A DNA stretch of 64,000 nt from Phocaeicola coprocola DSM 17136 (GTDB lineage Bacteria; Bacteroidota; Bacteroidia; Bacteroidales; Bacteroidaceae). A program made the position numbers and the translations under genes. Each line of letters opens with the position of its first letter. Position 1 is the first letter of the stretch. The notes under the pieces are model-generated. The model did not search any database and was not told where the DNA came from. It worked only from the letters and a program-made list of their open reading frames with translations. This document shows, piece after piece, positions 1 to 9,322 of the stretch. Where the stretch lies: NCBI RefSeq assembly GCF_000154845.1, contig NZ_DS981509.1, positions 62,001-126,000 of the forward strand, read 5' to 3'.

Positions 1-2
1 TC

Positions 3-137
3 CATTCTTCTGACATTCGGGAAATTACCGGCTTCACACCGCTGCGTTTTTTACACCGCCCCTCACCTGTTGCTCGAAAGAAGCGATTCTCAGAGACGTG
101 GATTGACAGTTTGTCAAATCAGTCTCAAACTTTATAA
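3..137 (+). CDS. C-terminal end of a gene cut by the window edge, possibly an AraC-type regulator
   Basis: An open frame runs from the first bases to a TAA at 135-137 and gives 44 residues. It contains SDIREITGFTPLRFL, which resembles the end of the AraC helix-turn-helix domain (pattern F..xTGxTPxxFR). The rest of the gene is outside the window, so this rests on one short motif. The remaining 150 bases up to the next gene show no other coding signal. Confidence 0.3.
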   Translation, partial: HSSDIREITGFTPLRFLHRPSPVARKKRFSETWIDSLSNQSQTL

Positions 138-288
138 AGCTCTACTCATTACCCCATTTCACATATGTATGAAAGTTATACTTATTTCTCTTTGTAAATT
201 TAAGATTTTCTTACTAACTTACCATTTCAGTTTATATTACATGGGATTTACATTATTCATTCTTGTTTTTGGAAAATACAGCTTGTAA

Positions 289-858
289 ATGGAAATAGAC
301 AATATAAGAAATAGCATAAAAAAATACTACCCTGTCACAGACAAATCTATAGATCTGTTATCCAAACATTTTAAAGCACATAATTTTCCAGCGAAGCATC
401 TGATAATAAGAGGGGGAGTCATTGACAGAAATGTTTATTTTATAGAAAAAGGATTAACCAGATCCTATTGTATCGTTGACGGAAATGAACATACAACTTG
501 GTTTTCAAAAGAAGGAGACATAACCTTTGGTCTACTTTGTCTATATCACAACAAAGCCGGATTTGAATTTGTTGAAACAGTTGAACCGACCCTAGCATAT
601 TCCATACCCATAAATATATTGAATGAATTATATGATACCAATATCGAAATAGCCAATTGGGGAAGAGTTATTCATCAGGAGTGTCTACTTTCATTGCAGT
701 GTGTAAGAATAGACAATCTAACAATGACTGCCAAAGAAAGGTATCAAATGCTTCTGAAAACATTTCCAGATATTTGCCAAAGGGTCAATTTAGGATATAT
801 TGCATCTTTTCTTGGCATTTCAATATCTACCTTAAGCAGAATCAGAGCAGGAAAATAA
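289..858 (+). CDS. Crp/Fnr-family transcriptional regulator
   Basis: A 189-residue protein, slightly short for the family. It has an N-terminal cyclic-nucleotide-binding-like beta-barrel (about residues 25-110) and a C-terminal helix-turn-helix (about 150-189, with LGYIASFLGISISTLSRI as the recognition region). Cysteines are scattered and do not form a clear Fnr-type iron-sulfur cluster, so the effector cannot be read from the sequence. The next gene, an acyltransferase, is preceded by an 18-bp palindrome of Crp/Fnr type, so this regulator may act on its neighbour. The family is clear; the targets are inferred. Confidence 0.85.
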   Translation: MEIDNIRNSIKKYYPVTDKSIDLLSKHFKAHNFPAKHLIIRGGVIDRNVYFIEKGLTRSYCIVDGNEHTTWFSKEGDITFGLLCLYHNKAGFEFVETVEPTLAYSIPINILNELYDTNIEIANWGRVIHQECLLSLQCVRIDNLTMTAKERYQMLLKTFPDICQRVNLGYIASFLGISISTLSRIRAGK

Positions 859-871
859 GTATTTAAAAGAA

Positions 872-889
872 TTTTGACCTATGTCAAAA
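872..889. promoter_or_regulatory. Palindromic Crp/Fnr-type operator
   Basis: The sequence TTTTGAC-CTAT-GTCAAAA is a perfect palindrome with a 4-base centre, close to the classic Fnr/Crp half-site TTGAn. Its centre (about 880.5) lies some 42 bases before the start expected from the -7 box at 910-917, which is the usual position for a class II activator site. It directly follows a Crp/Fnr gene. Confidence 0.5.
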
Positions 890-909
890 AATGTATTTTT
901 CATTGTGGC

Positions 910-917
910 TACTTTTG
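910..917 (+). promoter_or_regulatory. Bacteroidales -7 box (TACTTTTG)
   Basis: Matches TAnnTTTG. It implies transcription starting near 923, which excludes the ATG at 891 as the main start of the acyltransferase and favours the ATG at 930 with a very short leader. Confidence 0.45.
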
Positions 918-929
918 TATCAAAAAAAT

Positions 930-2069
930 ATGAAAGTTGCATCAATTGAAAAAGATAACAAGCGTATTATATGGCTTGATTTTGTAAAGTTTATCGCTAT
1001 CTCCATGATGATAGCGGTACATTGTACTGATAATGTTACTCCAACAGAACGATCTGAAGCATGGTATAACCTCTGGGGAAGTTTTTATGGTTCATTTATG
1101 CGTCCTGCCATACCTTTGTTTGTAATGGTTACAGGAGCATTGCTTCTGCCTGTAAAAGAGAATATTTCTACATTTTATACCAAACGTCTGACAAGACTCG
1201 TTATTCCTTTTATCGTCTGGTCAGTTCTTTATAATCTATTTCCCTGGATTACCGGATTGTTGGGACTTTCTCCTACAATCATTAATGACTTCTTTGCCTG
1301 GGCAGAACCAGATCAGTCTTTTTCTGGAGCGTTACATAATATACTGATGATACCTTTCAATTTTTCGATGCTGGCTGTACAGATGTGGTATGTTTATCTT
1401 TTAATAGGACTATATCTTTATATGCCATTTTTTTCGGCATGGGTCAAACAAGCATCGGTTAAAGAACAAAAAATATTTCTTACTCTGTGGTTCATTTCTC
1501 TTTTTATTCCTTATCTGAGGGAATACCTGACAAAAGACCTTTGGGGTACATGTTCCTGGAATGAATTTGGACTTTTATATTATTTTGCCGGTTTTAATGG
1601 ATATCTGCTATTAGGTTATTATATCAAAAACAATGATATAAATTTTAGCTGGGGGAAACTTGCCGTTATTGGAATACCTTCATTTATCATTGGTTATTGT
1701 ATTACTTTTCTAGGATTTAAATCTATTACAGCAATTCCCGGACAACCGGCAGAACTTGTTGAACTATTCTTTACATATTGCTCTCCCAATGTATTGCTAA
1801 TGACGCTTCCTATCTTTCTTGTTATCAAAAAAAATCATTTTAAATCTGTAACTATCAGACGATTTGCTATTAATATTTCTACATGCACATTGGGAATCTG
1901 GATGTCTCACTATCTGTTTCTTGGTCCTTGTTATATGCTTGTAGAGTTTTTACCCTTGCATACGATACTAAAAATGATTGTATGTACAATATTGTTGTTA
2001 TCTATAACTTGGGGATTTGTTTATGTAATCAGAAAATCAGGTAAAATAGGTAAATGGATAATGGGATAA
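930..2069 (+). CDS. Acyltransferase family 3 membrane protein
   Basis: A 379-residue polytopic membrane protein with about ten hydrophobic segments. Near the N-terminus it has the family pattern (R-x-x-W-L-D-F-V-K-F-I-A-I) followed by AVHC, where the histidine is the usual catalytic residue. Members transfer acyl groups (acetyl, succinyl and others) to cell-surface sugars or lipids; the substrate here is unknown. The frame is open from 891, but MKVASIEKD at 930 gives a normal cytosolic N-terminus and fits the promoter at 910-917. It probably responds to the Crp/Fnr protein encoded upstream. Confidence 0.85.
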   Translation: MKVASIEKDNKRIIWLDFVKFIAISMMIAVHCTDNVTPTERSEAWYNLWGSFYGSFMRPAIPLFVMVTGALLLPVKENISTFYTKRLTRLVIPFIVWSVLYNLFPWITGLLGLSPTIINDFFAWAEPDQSFSGALHNILMIPFNFSMLAVQMWYVYLLIGLYLYMPFFSAWVKQASVKEQKIFLTLWFISLFIPYLREYLTKDLWGTCSWNEFGLLYYFAGFNGYLLLGYYIKNNDINFSWGKLAVIGIPSFIIGYCITFLGFKSITAIPGQPAELVELFFTYCSPNVLLMTLPIFLVIKKNHFKSVTIRRFAINISTCTLGIWMSHYLFLGPCYMLVEFLPLHTILKMIVCTILLLSITWGFVYVIRKSGKIGKWIMG

Positions 2070-2127
2070 CAAGAAAAATTCCATTCAGAGATACCGTAAA
2101 GCTGTTTCCTTCCGGCACAAAGTAACC

Positions 2128-2730
2128 CTACTCAATCTTCATGCTCTGCATCTGCTCTTTGGTTATTCCAAAACGCTTGCCGTACTGTATCCAGTAACGT
2201 GTGGAAGCCCAGATAAACAAACGCTTATTCAGCGGCATGGTAGCTTGTATGTTACAATATTTACCGTTATCGACAGATTTTGCCAGTTTCCTGATTGCCC
2301 TCACAGCTATGTAACGGAACGGAGTGCCGAGTATCGCCTCTCCACTTCCCAAAGCCAACACAGATCCTGTGCGATAACCGTTTTTCCGACAAAAAAAACG
2401 GAGCATTTCCAAGGCAATATCGTTTTGGTGGTATTCCAGAAAACCGCAATTTATCAGAACTGATACAACAGGCTTCCGCTCCGGTGGGTTGACTTCCAGA
2501 TACTTCAGGAAATTCAGTAACCCCACTGGAAGCGAATCGGCATAAAGCGGAAAGACCAACAGTACATCGGAATACTCTGACATTTTCTGACACAGTGCGG
2601 CATGGTTGGTCTTCAATATATTGAAACAATCCGACGGTAACTTACAAGCGGTGGAGAATATTTCAGCATATCGTCTGGAATTGGATTTCGGAGCTCGCGG
2701 ACTACCGTTAAGAATCAGTACTTTTCCCAT
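2128..2730 (-). CDS. Flavodoxin-like NAD(P)H oxidoreductase family protein
   Basis: A 200-residue protein that begins with VLILNGSPRAPKSNSRR, the FMN phosphate-binding loop of the NADPH-dependent FMN reductase/flavodoxin fold. A second typical segment, SDVLLVFPLYADSLPVGLLNFL, follows around residues 54-75. The C-terminal half is not distinctive. It starts inside the end of the preceding minus-strand gene (16-base overlap), so the two are translationally coupled and may form a two-subunit flavoprotein. Substrate unknown. Confidence 0.7.
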   Translation of the reverse strand: MGKVLILNGSPRAPKSNSRRYAEIFSTACKLPSDCFNILKTNHAALCQKMSEYSDVLLVFPLYADSLPVGLLNFLKYLEVNPPERKPVVSVLINCGFLEYHQNDIALEMLRFFCRKNGYRTGSVLALGSGEAILGTPFRYIAVRAIRKLAKSVDNGKYCNIQATMPLNKRLFIWASTRYWIQYGKRFGITKEQMQSMKIE

Positions 2731-3230
2731 TTTTCTACAATATCTTTTACCACATCGTTCAACATAGCTTCGGTTGTAAACCTTACTTCATAACTCTCAA
2801 AGTTCATATTGGCTGCATTGCGGGCAACCAGCTTTCTGAATAGCTTCTTTTCTTCGGACGAAATATCGCCGTAAGCAAGAATAGTAGCTTTCTTCGGCAT
2901 TACGGCACGCTGCACGTGATGGGTTTCTCCCTTGTAAATGCGTATAAATGCCTGCTGTACAAGAATGGCACGCTCCAGCATGGTCTTCATCACACTGTCA
3001 TATCCGCCATAGCAGAGCCGGCTGACATACAGAACAGTGTCGCTGGCAGCTATACAGGGATATACCCAGGTAGCGTCGTCACGAATCACGCATTTGCCCG
3101 GTGTTTTTGTCCAACATCCAAAGCATCCCACACAGTTCGCTATCCGCAAGGATGACAAATCAATGTATTTCACCGCCTCATCTTTCAAGAAACTCAGGTC
3201 GACAGGGCGGTCGGTCATTATCAGTTTCAT
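2715..3230 (-). CDS. Flavodoxin family protein with Cys-x2-Cys-x2-Cys segment
   Basis: A 171-residue protein with CVGCFGCWTKTPGKC around residues 34-48. This cysteine-rich segment is typical of iron-sulfur flavoprotein/NADPH-dependent FMN reductase relatives. The family's usual N-terminal nucleotide loop is degenerate (MKLIMTDRPVDLSFL). It lies upstream of, and overlaps, the second flavodoxin-like gene, so the pair probably acts together in a redox reaction. The function is not identifiable from sequence. Confidence 0.7.
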   Translation of the reverse strand: MKLIMTDRPVDLSFLKDEAVKYIDLSSLRIANCVGCFGCWTKTPGKCVIRDDATWVYPCIAASDTVLYVSRLCYGGYDSVMKTMLERAILVQQAFIRIYKGETHHVQRAVMPKKATILAYGDISSEEKKLFRKLVARNAANMNFESYEVRFTTEAMLNDVVKDIVEKWEKY

Positions 3231-3438
3231 ATTTTATCTGTTCAAATTTAAACGAAGCTCAGCCATCTTTGAAAATATGCAAAGCTTATAAAATACACAC
3301 AACACGATTTCGACCAAGGTTCACAAACCATTTTCCGTATATGTTTTTTTTTGAAAATATTAGCAAGCTCGGCAACTTTAGCAAAAAAGCTGGATAACCT
3401 TTTTATACATCCATGGCATGAGTATTATAAAACTTTAC

Positions 3439-3446
3439 TATATTTG
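3439..3446 (+). promoter_or_regulatory. Bacteroidales -7 box (TATATTTG)
   Basis: TAnnTTTG match 60 bases before the XRE-cupin start. It is likely the promoter of the regulator and the acyl-CoA synthetase behind it. Confidence 0.5.
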
Positions 3447-3505
3447 CCCAAATCTGATTCATTGAAAGCCACATAACGGCTTTTCATCGTAAAAAACACT
3501 ATACT

Positions 3506-4084
3506 ATGGATAGAACCAACGTTATTGGAGAAAAAGTAAAAAGCCTTAGAACAGCAAAAGAAATAAGTCTGGAAGAACTGGCAGACCGTACAGGACTTGC
3601 CGTAGAACAAATCACACGTATCGAGGAAAATATTGACATTCCTTCGCTCGCTCCGCTTGTAAAGCTGGCGCGTGCACTGGGAGTACGTCTGGGCACTTTC
3701 CTCGACGACTAGCCTGATGAAGCGGGTCCTGTAGTATGCCGACGCGGAGATGCTGACGATACCATCAGCTTCTCTAACAATGCACTCGATGCGCGTCAGC
3801 ACTTACATTATCATTCACTGTCGCGCAGCAAGACCGACCGACACATGGAACCGTTTATCGTCGACATCGATGCAAACGGAAATAATGAATTCCATCTGTC
3901 TGCTCACGAGGGAGAAGAGTTTATCATGGTACTGAAAGGCACACTGGAAATCAATTATGGTAAATACACGTATCTGCTGGAAGAAGGTGATACGATTTAT
4001 TACGATTCCATCGTACCTCATCATGTACATGCTTTCGAAGGACAGGAAGCTCGTATCCTGGCTGTAATCTATACTCCTATTTAA
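3506..4084 (+). pseudogene. XRE-cupin transcriptional regulator split by an in-frame amber codon
   Basis: The first part (3506-3709, 68 residues) is an XRE helix-turn-helix domain, with KVKSLRTAKEISLEELADRTGL and a conserved RIE. After a TAG at 3710-3712 the same frame stays open to 4081 with no shift and encodes a cupin domain (EGEEFIMVLKGTLEINYG, then DTIYYDSIVPHHVHA). Together they make the usual single XRE-cupin protein of about 190 residues. The only defect is one codon, most simply CAG to TAG. The cupin half could be translated alone from the ATG at 3845. The gene sits 13 bases before an acyl-CoA synthetase, whose expression it probably controls. Confidence 0.75.
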
Positions 4085-4097
4085 ACCGCTACCTATT

Positions 4098-5750
4098 ATG
4101 ATACAATTATCGGAAAGAACACTGGGTGACTGGCTGGAGCACTGGGCCAAGGAAACACCCGATAAAGAGTATATCGTATACTCCGACCGTAACCTGCGGT
4201 TTACATGGAGTCAGTTCAACCGACGTGTGGACAATATGGCTAAGGGATTGCTTGCCATCGGTATCACACACGGCACACACGTGGGTATATGGGCGAGAAA
4301 CGTACCCGACTGGCTGACGTTTCTTTATGCCTGTGCCAAAATTGGTGCTGTAGCAGTTACGGTTAACACAAACTACAAACAGGCTGAGCTGGAGTACTTG
4401 TGCGAAAACTCGGACATGCATACGCTATGTATCGTCGATGGGGAAAAGGACAGCAGTTTTGTAGATATGACTTACCGGATGCTTCCCGAGCTGAAGACTT
4501 TCGAACGCGGGCACATGAAGAGTAAACGGTTCCCGCACATGCGCAATGTCATCTACATCGGACAGGAAAAATACCGTGGCATGTACAACACAGCCGAAAT
4601 CCTTCTGTTGGGAAACAACATAGACGATACCGTACTCGACGAAGCAAAGAAAAAAGTCAATTGCCACGATACGGTAAACATGCAATATACTTCAGGTACA
4701 ACGGGATTCCCGAAAGGAGTAATGCTTACGCATTATAACATAGCCAACAACGGATTTCTTACGGGAGAACACATGAAGTTCACTTCCGCCGACAAGCTTT
4801 GTGTATGTGTACCGTTATTCCACTGCTTTGGTGTGGTACTTGCTACGATGAACTGTCTTACACATGGTTGTACACAAGTTATGACGGAACGTTTCGATCC
4901 GTTGCTGGTACTGGCTTCCATTCACAAGGAACGCTGTACGGCACTTTACGGAGTACCTACCATGTTTATAGCGGAACTCAACCACCCGATGTTCGACATG
5001 TTCGACCTTTCATGCCTGCGTACAGGTATTATGGCTGGTTCTCTCTGCCCGGTAGAACTGATGAAACAGGTGGAAGAGAAAATGTTCATGAAGGTAACCA
5101 GTGTATACGGACTGACAGAAGCTTCTCCGGGTATGACACACAGCCGTATCGACGATCCGCAGGAGGTGCGTTTTACTACAGTCGGTCATGATTTTGAATT
5201 TACGGAAGTGAAGGTTATCGACCCAGAAACAGGAGAGGAATGTCCTCCAGGCGTACAAGGGGAAATGTGTAACCGCGGATATAATACCATGAAAGGATAT
5301 TATAGGAATCCGGAAGCTACTGCGGAAGTGATAGACAAAAACGGTTTCCTGCATTCGGGCGACTTGGGTATCAAGGACGAAAACGGCAACTATCGCATTA
5401 CGGGACGTATCAAAGACATGATTATCCGTGGAGGAGAAAACATTTATCCGCGCGAAATAGAAGAGTTCCTTTATCAGATGCCTGGCATAAAGGATGTTCA
5501 GGTAGCGGGTGTACCGTCGAAGAAATACGGTGAAGCTGTAGGTGCATTCATCATTCTGCACGAAGGATGCACAATGAACGAATATGATGTACGTGAGTTT
5601 TGCGAAGGAAAGATAGCCCGATACAAGATTCCGAAATACATTTTCTTTGTAAAGGAATTCCCGATGACAGGAAGTGGCAAAATCCAGAAGTTCAAACTGA
5701 AAGATTTAAGCCTGGAACTTTGCAAGCAACAAGGTATAGAAATTATCTGA
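4098..5750 (+). CDS. AMP-binding acyl-CoA synthetase (ligase)
   Basis: A 550-residue member of the ANL superfamily. It has the P-loop motif [16 protein letters not shown] (about residues 196-212), the A5 motif YGLTEASP (about 340) and the hinge and catalytic-lysine regions [21 protein letters not shown] and TGSGKIQKF near the C-terminus. It activates a carboxylic acid with ATP and transfers it to CoA; a medium- or long-chain fatty acid is the likely substrate. It follows the XRE-cupin regulator closely and probably shares its transcript. A hairpin terminator follows. Confidence 0.9.
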   Translation: MIQLSERTLGDWLEHWAKETPDKEYIVYSDRNLRFTWSQFNRRVDNMAKGLLAIGITHGTHVGIWARNVPDWLTFLYACAKIGAVAVTVNTNYKQAELEYLCENSDMHTLCIVDGEKDSSFVDMTYRMLPELKTFERGHMKSKRFPHMRNVIYIGQEKYRGMYNTAEILLLGNNIDDTVLDEAKKKVNCHDTVNMQYTSGTTGFPKGVMLTHYNIANNGFLTGEHMKFTSADKLCVCVPLFHCFGVVLATMNCLTHGCTQVMTERFDPLLVLASIHKERCTALYGVPTMFIAELNHPMFDMFDLSCLRTGIMAGSLCPVELMKQVEEKMFMKVTSVYGLTEASPGMTHSRIDDPQEVRFTTVGHDFEFTEVKVIDPETGEECPPGVQGEMCNRGYNTMKGYYRNPEATAEVIDKNGFLHSGDLGIKDENGNYRITGRIKDMIIRGGENIYPREIEEFLYQMPGIKDVQVAGVPSKKYGEAVGAFIILHEGCTMNEYDVREFCEGKIARYKIPKYIFFVKEFPMTGSGKIQKFKLKDLSLELCKQQGIEII

Positions 5751-5774
5751 TACACAGGTATCAATAAAAAGATC

Positions 5775-5815
5775 GCACCCGTATTCCTAAGTCGAGAAAT
5801 CAGAATATCGGGTGC
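5775..5815. terminator. Hairpin terminator
   Basis: Arms GCACCCG and CGGGTGC flank a loop with a further ATTC/GAAT pairing, followed by TTTCTT. It lies between convergent genes and can serve the acyl-CoA synthetase. Confidence 0.6.
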
Positions 5816-5858
5816 TTTCTTAGAAAGACAAGTATTATTAATGAAATATTAATTCAGA

Positions 5859-6563
5859 TCACTTCACTATTTTTACCAAGATAGTTTTTCCATCAGGTTC
5901 TCCCTTGGTATTATAGCTTTCTGATTTTACCAGTCCGATACCTTCGGCATACCATTCTGTTACACGTACGGTTTCGGTCTTCAGAACGATTTTTGTACGC
6001 TTCAGGTATGAAATCTTAATACAATCAAACTTACCGGCAGTCGTACTGACTTTCTCTTCACCCATATAAGCTGCACCAGATATATTTATCTCATTCTTCA
6101 GCATATTGAAGATCAGCGAATAAGTACGGTCTGGAATCGACTCGCCTGCACTGGCGTGCTTTTTGATAGTAAATGAATTATCACCTTTCAGTTTCAGCTC
6201 TTCAGCCATAGCCTGACGGGCCTTCGAATCGTATTTGGCAGGATCTGAATCAGATTTTATATAAGGACCATACATCAAATCTTCCTGGCAGGTAGTAACA
6301 TTACCATCGTAATTCCAGTTATAAAGTGTATAGCTGGTATTATTCTTGGTCTTATTAGTTACTATTTTGGCAAGATACTGAGCACTTTCTCCTGAAGCAT
6401 TCTTTACGACATTGTATACCGTAACCGTTTCGTTCGACAGGCTTTGTCCTGCCTCATCATAATTTACATAATGTAATTCCGTACCCTGAGTAGTACAGAA
6501 GTATTGTGCCTGCATGGTATGACATGCCAGCAGAGCAACAATGACCAACAGCATTTTTTTCAT
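5859..6563 (-). CDS. Secreted TapB/DUF3108-like protein
   Basis: A 234-residue protein with a clear signal peptide (MKKMLLVIVALLACHTMQA). The mature part is predicted mostly beta. Its arrangement (an opening G-T-x-L-x-Y, then a C-terminal AGKFDCIKI and TEWYAEGIGLVKSES) resembles the DUF3108/TapB-like family of periplasmic or outer-membrane-associated proteins. No enzymatic motif is visible. It is transcribed alone, with a possible -7 box at 6600-6607 on its strand. Confidence 0.6.
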   Translation of the reverse strand: MKKMLLVIVALLACHTMQAQYFCTTQGTELHYVNYDEAGQSLSNETVTVYNVVKNASGESAQYLAKIVTNKTKNNTSYTLYNWNYDGNVTTCQEDLMYGPYIKSDSDPAKYDSKARQAMAEELKLKGDNSFTIKKHASAGESIPDRTYSLIFNMLKNEINISGAAYMGEEKVSTTAGKFDCIKISYLKRTKIVLKTETVRVTEWYAEGIGLVKSESYNTKGEPDGKTILVKIVK

Positions 6564-6652
6564 AACTTATCTTTTTTATTTCACTGTATTATTCGGTTGC
6601 AAACATACTAATTTCTTTTCAGCAAACATATCCATTAAGTTAATTTTCTCGT

Positions 6653-6660
6653 TATCTTTG
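6653..6660 (+). promoter_or_regulatory. Bacteroidales -7 box (TATCTTTG)
   Basis: TAnnTTTG match 30 bases before the TPR gene start; no clear TTTG -33 element. Confidence 0.5.
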
Positions 6661-6689
6661 CAACACATTAACATAAAAGAGATAAAATT

Positions 6690-7640
6690 ATGGGCTTATT
6701 ATCATCCTTGTTCGGTGGAGGAAAGCCGAACGAAGACCAACAGGCAAAACAGGAAAAGAAAAATTTCGAGATTCTGAAATATGATGGTATCCGCGCACGC
6801 AATATGCGCCAGCTTCCCTATGCTATAAAATGTTTTGAGCAGGCAATAGCGCTGAATGATGAACCTGAAACGCTGCAACTGCTTGCCAATGCGTATATAG
6901 AAGCCGGACGTACAGACGATGCCCGTATTACACTAGACCGCCTGGTTGATAAAACGCCCGACAATATACAGGCTCTGCTTGCTCTGGCAAGTATCTGTTA
7001 TATGCAAGAAGATTATGAAAGTATGGATGATGCTTGTCAGAAAGCTATAAAGCTTGACGAAACCAGTGCTCCGGCTTACTATCTTGCAGCAAAGGCTGCA
7101 CGAGGCATGAAAAATGACCTGCAGGCTATTGTGATGCTGACCAAGGCCATCATGCAAAACGAAGAATATAAAGAGGCTTATCTGCTTCGTGCCGAAGTCC
7201 TCTGGGATATGCGTCAGGCTAAAGATGCCATGAGCGATCTGAATAAAGTTCTTTCAGTTTCACCTGATGAAGAGGATGCTTTACTACTTAAAGGAAGAAT
7301 ACACGCAGCACTTGGTCAGGTAGAAGAAGCTCAATCATGTTTCAACCAGGTATTGGAAGTAAATCCGTTCAACGAAAAAGCCTATTTGCTTAAAGGTGAA
7401 ATGTTAATGGAACAGAAAGAATTCGACCAGGCTATAGAGTTCTATACAGAAGCCATCGAACTAATGCCTCAAAACGCAGTGCTCTATCAGGAAAGAGGAC
7501 GCATCCGACTGTTAAAAGGTGATAAGGAAGGTTCCATAGAAGATATGAAAAAAGCTATTGAGCTAAATCCGGACAACGAGAAGCTGATTACCGGAAATTA
7601 TGATAACCTCAAGCAAAACTCTGCTCCGGGAATTTATTAA
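6690..7640 (+). CDS. Tetratricopeptide repeat protein
   Basis: A 316-residue cytosolic protein (no signal peptide) made of about seven consecutive 34-residue TPR helices. The repeat signature is visible (A-I-x-x-F/Y-x-x-A-I-x-L-x-P). The N-terminus has a glycine-rich start (MGLLSSLFGGGKPNEDQ) before the repeats. TPRs mediate protein-protein contacts; the partner is unknown. It is a single gene between a divergent secreted-protein gene and a convergent lyase, and ends ahead of a bidirectional terminator. Confidence 0.85.
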   Translation: MGLLSSLFGGGKPNEDQQAKQEKKNFEILKYDGIRARNMRQLPYAIKCFEQAIALNDEPETLQLLANAYIEAGRTDDARITLDRLVDKTPDNIQALLALASICYMQEDYESMDDACQKAIKLDETSAPAYYLAAKAARGMKNDLQAIVMLTKAIMQNEEYKEAYLLRAEVLWDMRQAKDAMSDLNKVLSVSPDEEDALLLKGRIHAALGQVEEAQSCFNQVLEVNPFNEKAYLLKGEMLMEQKEFDQAIEFYTEAIELMPQNAVLYQERGRIRLLKGDKEGSIEDMKKAIELNPDNEKLITGNYDNLKQNSAPGIY

Positions 7641-7777
7641 TATGCTACTTTTTAAATAAGACAAAGGGAAAACGTCAACAAAATTGATAAAACTGCAATT
7701 GTCAATTGCCTCAATATAGAAGAATATAATCCACTGATTTATTTAAGAAGTCTGGAATTATAATATTTTCAAACGAA

Positions 7778-7824
7778 AAAGAGTCGTATCAAACTACATG
7801 ATAAAAAGTTTGATACGACTCTTT
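7778..7824. terminator. Bidirectional hairpin terminator
   Basis: A perfect 18-bp stem (AAAGAGTCGTATCAAACT and its complement) with an 11-base loop lies between the convergent TPR and patB-like genes, so it can stop transcription from both sides. Confidence 0.75.
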
Positions 7825-7903
7825 AGTTCATAAGAACGAAATTTTCTATTAAAAATTCACATTTCTTAAAAATGTTTTTTTTATATAGCTTTCATATCTA
7901 TAA

Positions 7904-9073
7904 TTACAACTCATCATAAGCCTCTTTCAACTGCTTCATTGCCTGTTCAAGTACAGAACGCGGACATCCGACATTCATTCTCATAAATCCCGTACCCTCT
8001 TTTCCAAAAGTCGTACCACTGTTCAGAGCTAAATGCGCATGAGATACAAAAAAATCTTCAAGCTGCTGCTGTGGCAGATTCAACTCCCGACAGTCAAGCC
8101 ATACCAGATACGAAGCCATCGGAAGCATTGCCTTAATCTTAGGCATATAAGTTTTCAGGTAATGATCCAAATAATCAATATTACCTTGTATATAAGCCAG
8201 ACATTGTTCCAGCCACTCTGTTCCATTAGAATATGCAGCCTCTACTGCCGGAAAGGCAAAAACATGACCTCCGCCAAACTCACAGCTTTCCATATAAGTA
8301 GTAAACCGTTTGTGGAGTCCCTCATTATAGATAATAGCATGCGAAGCAGCTACTCCTGGCATATTAAATGCCTTACTAGGAGCCATGAACGTAACGGAAT
8401 TATTCTTTGCACGCTCGGAAATCATGGCAAAAGGAACATGATGACGAGGTGGCAACGTCAGATCGGCATGAATTTCATCCGAAAAGACAATCACATTATC
8501 TTCAGCACATATGTCTGCAATCGCCTTCAGCTCATCGTGTGTCCAGACCACACCGCCCGGATTGTGAGGATTACATAATATAAACACACGTACCCCTTTT
8601 ATCTCTTTGCGGAACAAATCCAAGTCCATGCGATACGTTCCATTTTCCAGTATCAACGGACACTCTACCACTCTTCGGTCATTACGAGTTACCAGCCACG
8701 AAAAAGGATGATAAACAGGAGGCATAATCATTATTTTATCTCCCGGATGAGTAAAGGCATTGATTGCCATTCCCAACCCCGGCACAATGCCCGGCACGTA
8801 AGTAATCTGTTCTTTTCTTACCTTCATACCATAACGGGAATCTACCCAGTTGATAACGGCCTGATAATAGCTATCAGGTTTGCAGGTATAGCCCAGCACA
8901 GGATGCTCACAACGCTTGCGGATTGCATCAATCACAAACGGTGGAGTTGCAAAATCCATATCGGCTACCCACATCGGAATAAGATCGTCCCTACCCCATA
9001 TACTCTTCATTCCTTCAACTTTTTCAGCACCCGTTCCCCGACGGTCTATCAGTTCATCAAAATTATAATTCAT
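7904..9073 (-). CDS. MalY/PatB-type pyridoxal-phosphate cystathionine beta-lyase
   Basis: A 389-residue fold-type I aminotransferase-like enzyme. It shows IPMWVADMDFATPP near the N-terminus, CNPHNPGGV (about 166-174), SDEIHADL (about 199-206) and the PLP lysine in PSKAFNMPG (about 233-241), all typical of MalY/PatB. These enzymes cleave C-S bonds, for example cystathionine to homocysteine, pyruvate and ammonia. It is monocistronic. A -7 box on its strand lies at 9112-9119. Confidence 0.85.
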   Translation of the reverse strand: MNYNFDELIDRRGTGAEKVEGMKSIWGRDDLIPMWVADMDFATPPFVIDAIRKRCEHPVLGYTCKPDSYYQAVINWVDSRYGMKVRKEQITYVPGIVPGLGMAINAFTHPGDKIMIMPPVYHPFSWLVTRNDRRVVECPLILENGTYRMDLDLFRKEIKGVRVFILCNPHNPGGVVWTHDELKAIADICAEDNVIVFSDEIHADLTLPPRHHVPFAMISERAKNNSVTFMAPSKAFNMPGVAASHAIIYNEGLHKRFTTYMESCEFGGGHVFAFPAVEAAYSNGTEWLEQCLAYIQGNIDYLDHYLKTYMPKIKAMLPMASYLVWLDCRELNLPQQQLEDFFVSHAHLALNSGTTFGKEGTGFMRMNVGCPRSVLEQAMKQLKEAYDEL

Positions 9074-9111
9074 GGTGATATTATGTTTTAATTAGCGAGT
9101 TTGTTCTAACA

Positions 9112-9119
9112 CAAATTTA
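9112..9119 (-). promoter_or_regulatory. Bacteroidales -7 box for the patB-like gene
   Basis: Reads TAAATTTG on the minus strand, 38 bases before the start codon. Confidence 0.45.
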
Positions 9120-9191
9120 ATCGAATATGTCGTGTAAAGAAAATATTTAAAGAAAAAGTTCATAAAACTATTGTTTTTTCAAGAAAAGTAT

Positions 9192-9199
9192 TACATTTG
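9192..9199 (+). promoter_or_regulatory. Promoter of the aromatic operon (TACATTTG)
   Basis: TAnnTTTG match with an ATTG 18 bases upstream (9170-9173) as a weak -33 element. Transcription would start near 9206, before the leader peptide. Confidence 0.55.
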
Positions 9200-9232
9200 C
9201 AACCGTAATGATAACAAAATAACAGAACAAAA

Positions 9233-9322
9233 ATGAAAACATTTGCGACATACTTCTTCTTTTACTTTTTTTACTTTTACTTTAGCAATGAAGTGAAGCG
9301 GGAGTTCGCATATGTACGATAA
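9233..9322 (+). CDS. Phe/Tyr-rich leader peptide of the aromatic operon
   Basis: ATG AAA ACA TTT begins a 29-codon frame ending at a TAA (9320-9322). It contains nine Phe and five Tyr, with eleven of the fourteen clustered in codons 7-17 (YFFFYFFYFYF). Such a run is the hallmark of an attenuation leader, whose translation stalls when charged tRNA-Phe or tRNA-Tyr is scarce. It is followed by an intrinsic terminator with a competing antiterminator and then pheA. Using both amino acids fits an operon that makes both. The frame is too short for routine gene calling. Confidence 0.85.
   Translation: MKTFATYFFFYFFYFYFSNEVKREFAYVR

Noticed and set aside
70-288. A 72-codon frame before the Crp/Fnr gene
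   Set aside because: Its product has no recognisable pattern and it overlaps the better supported end of the upstream gene in another frame.
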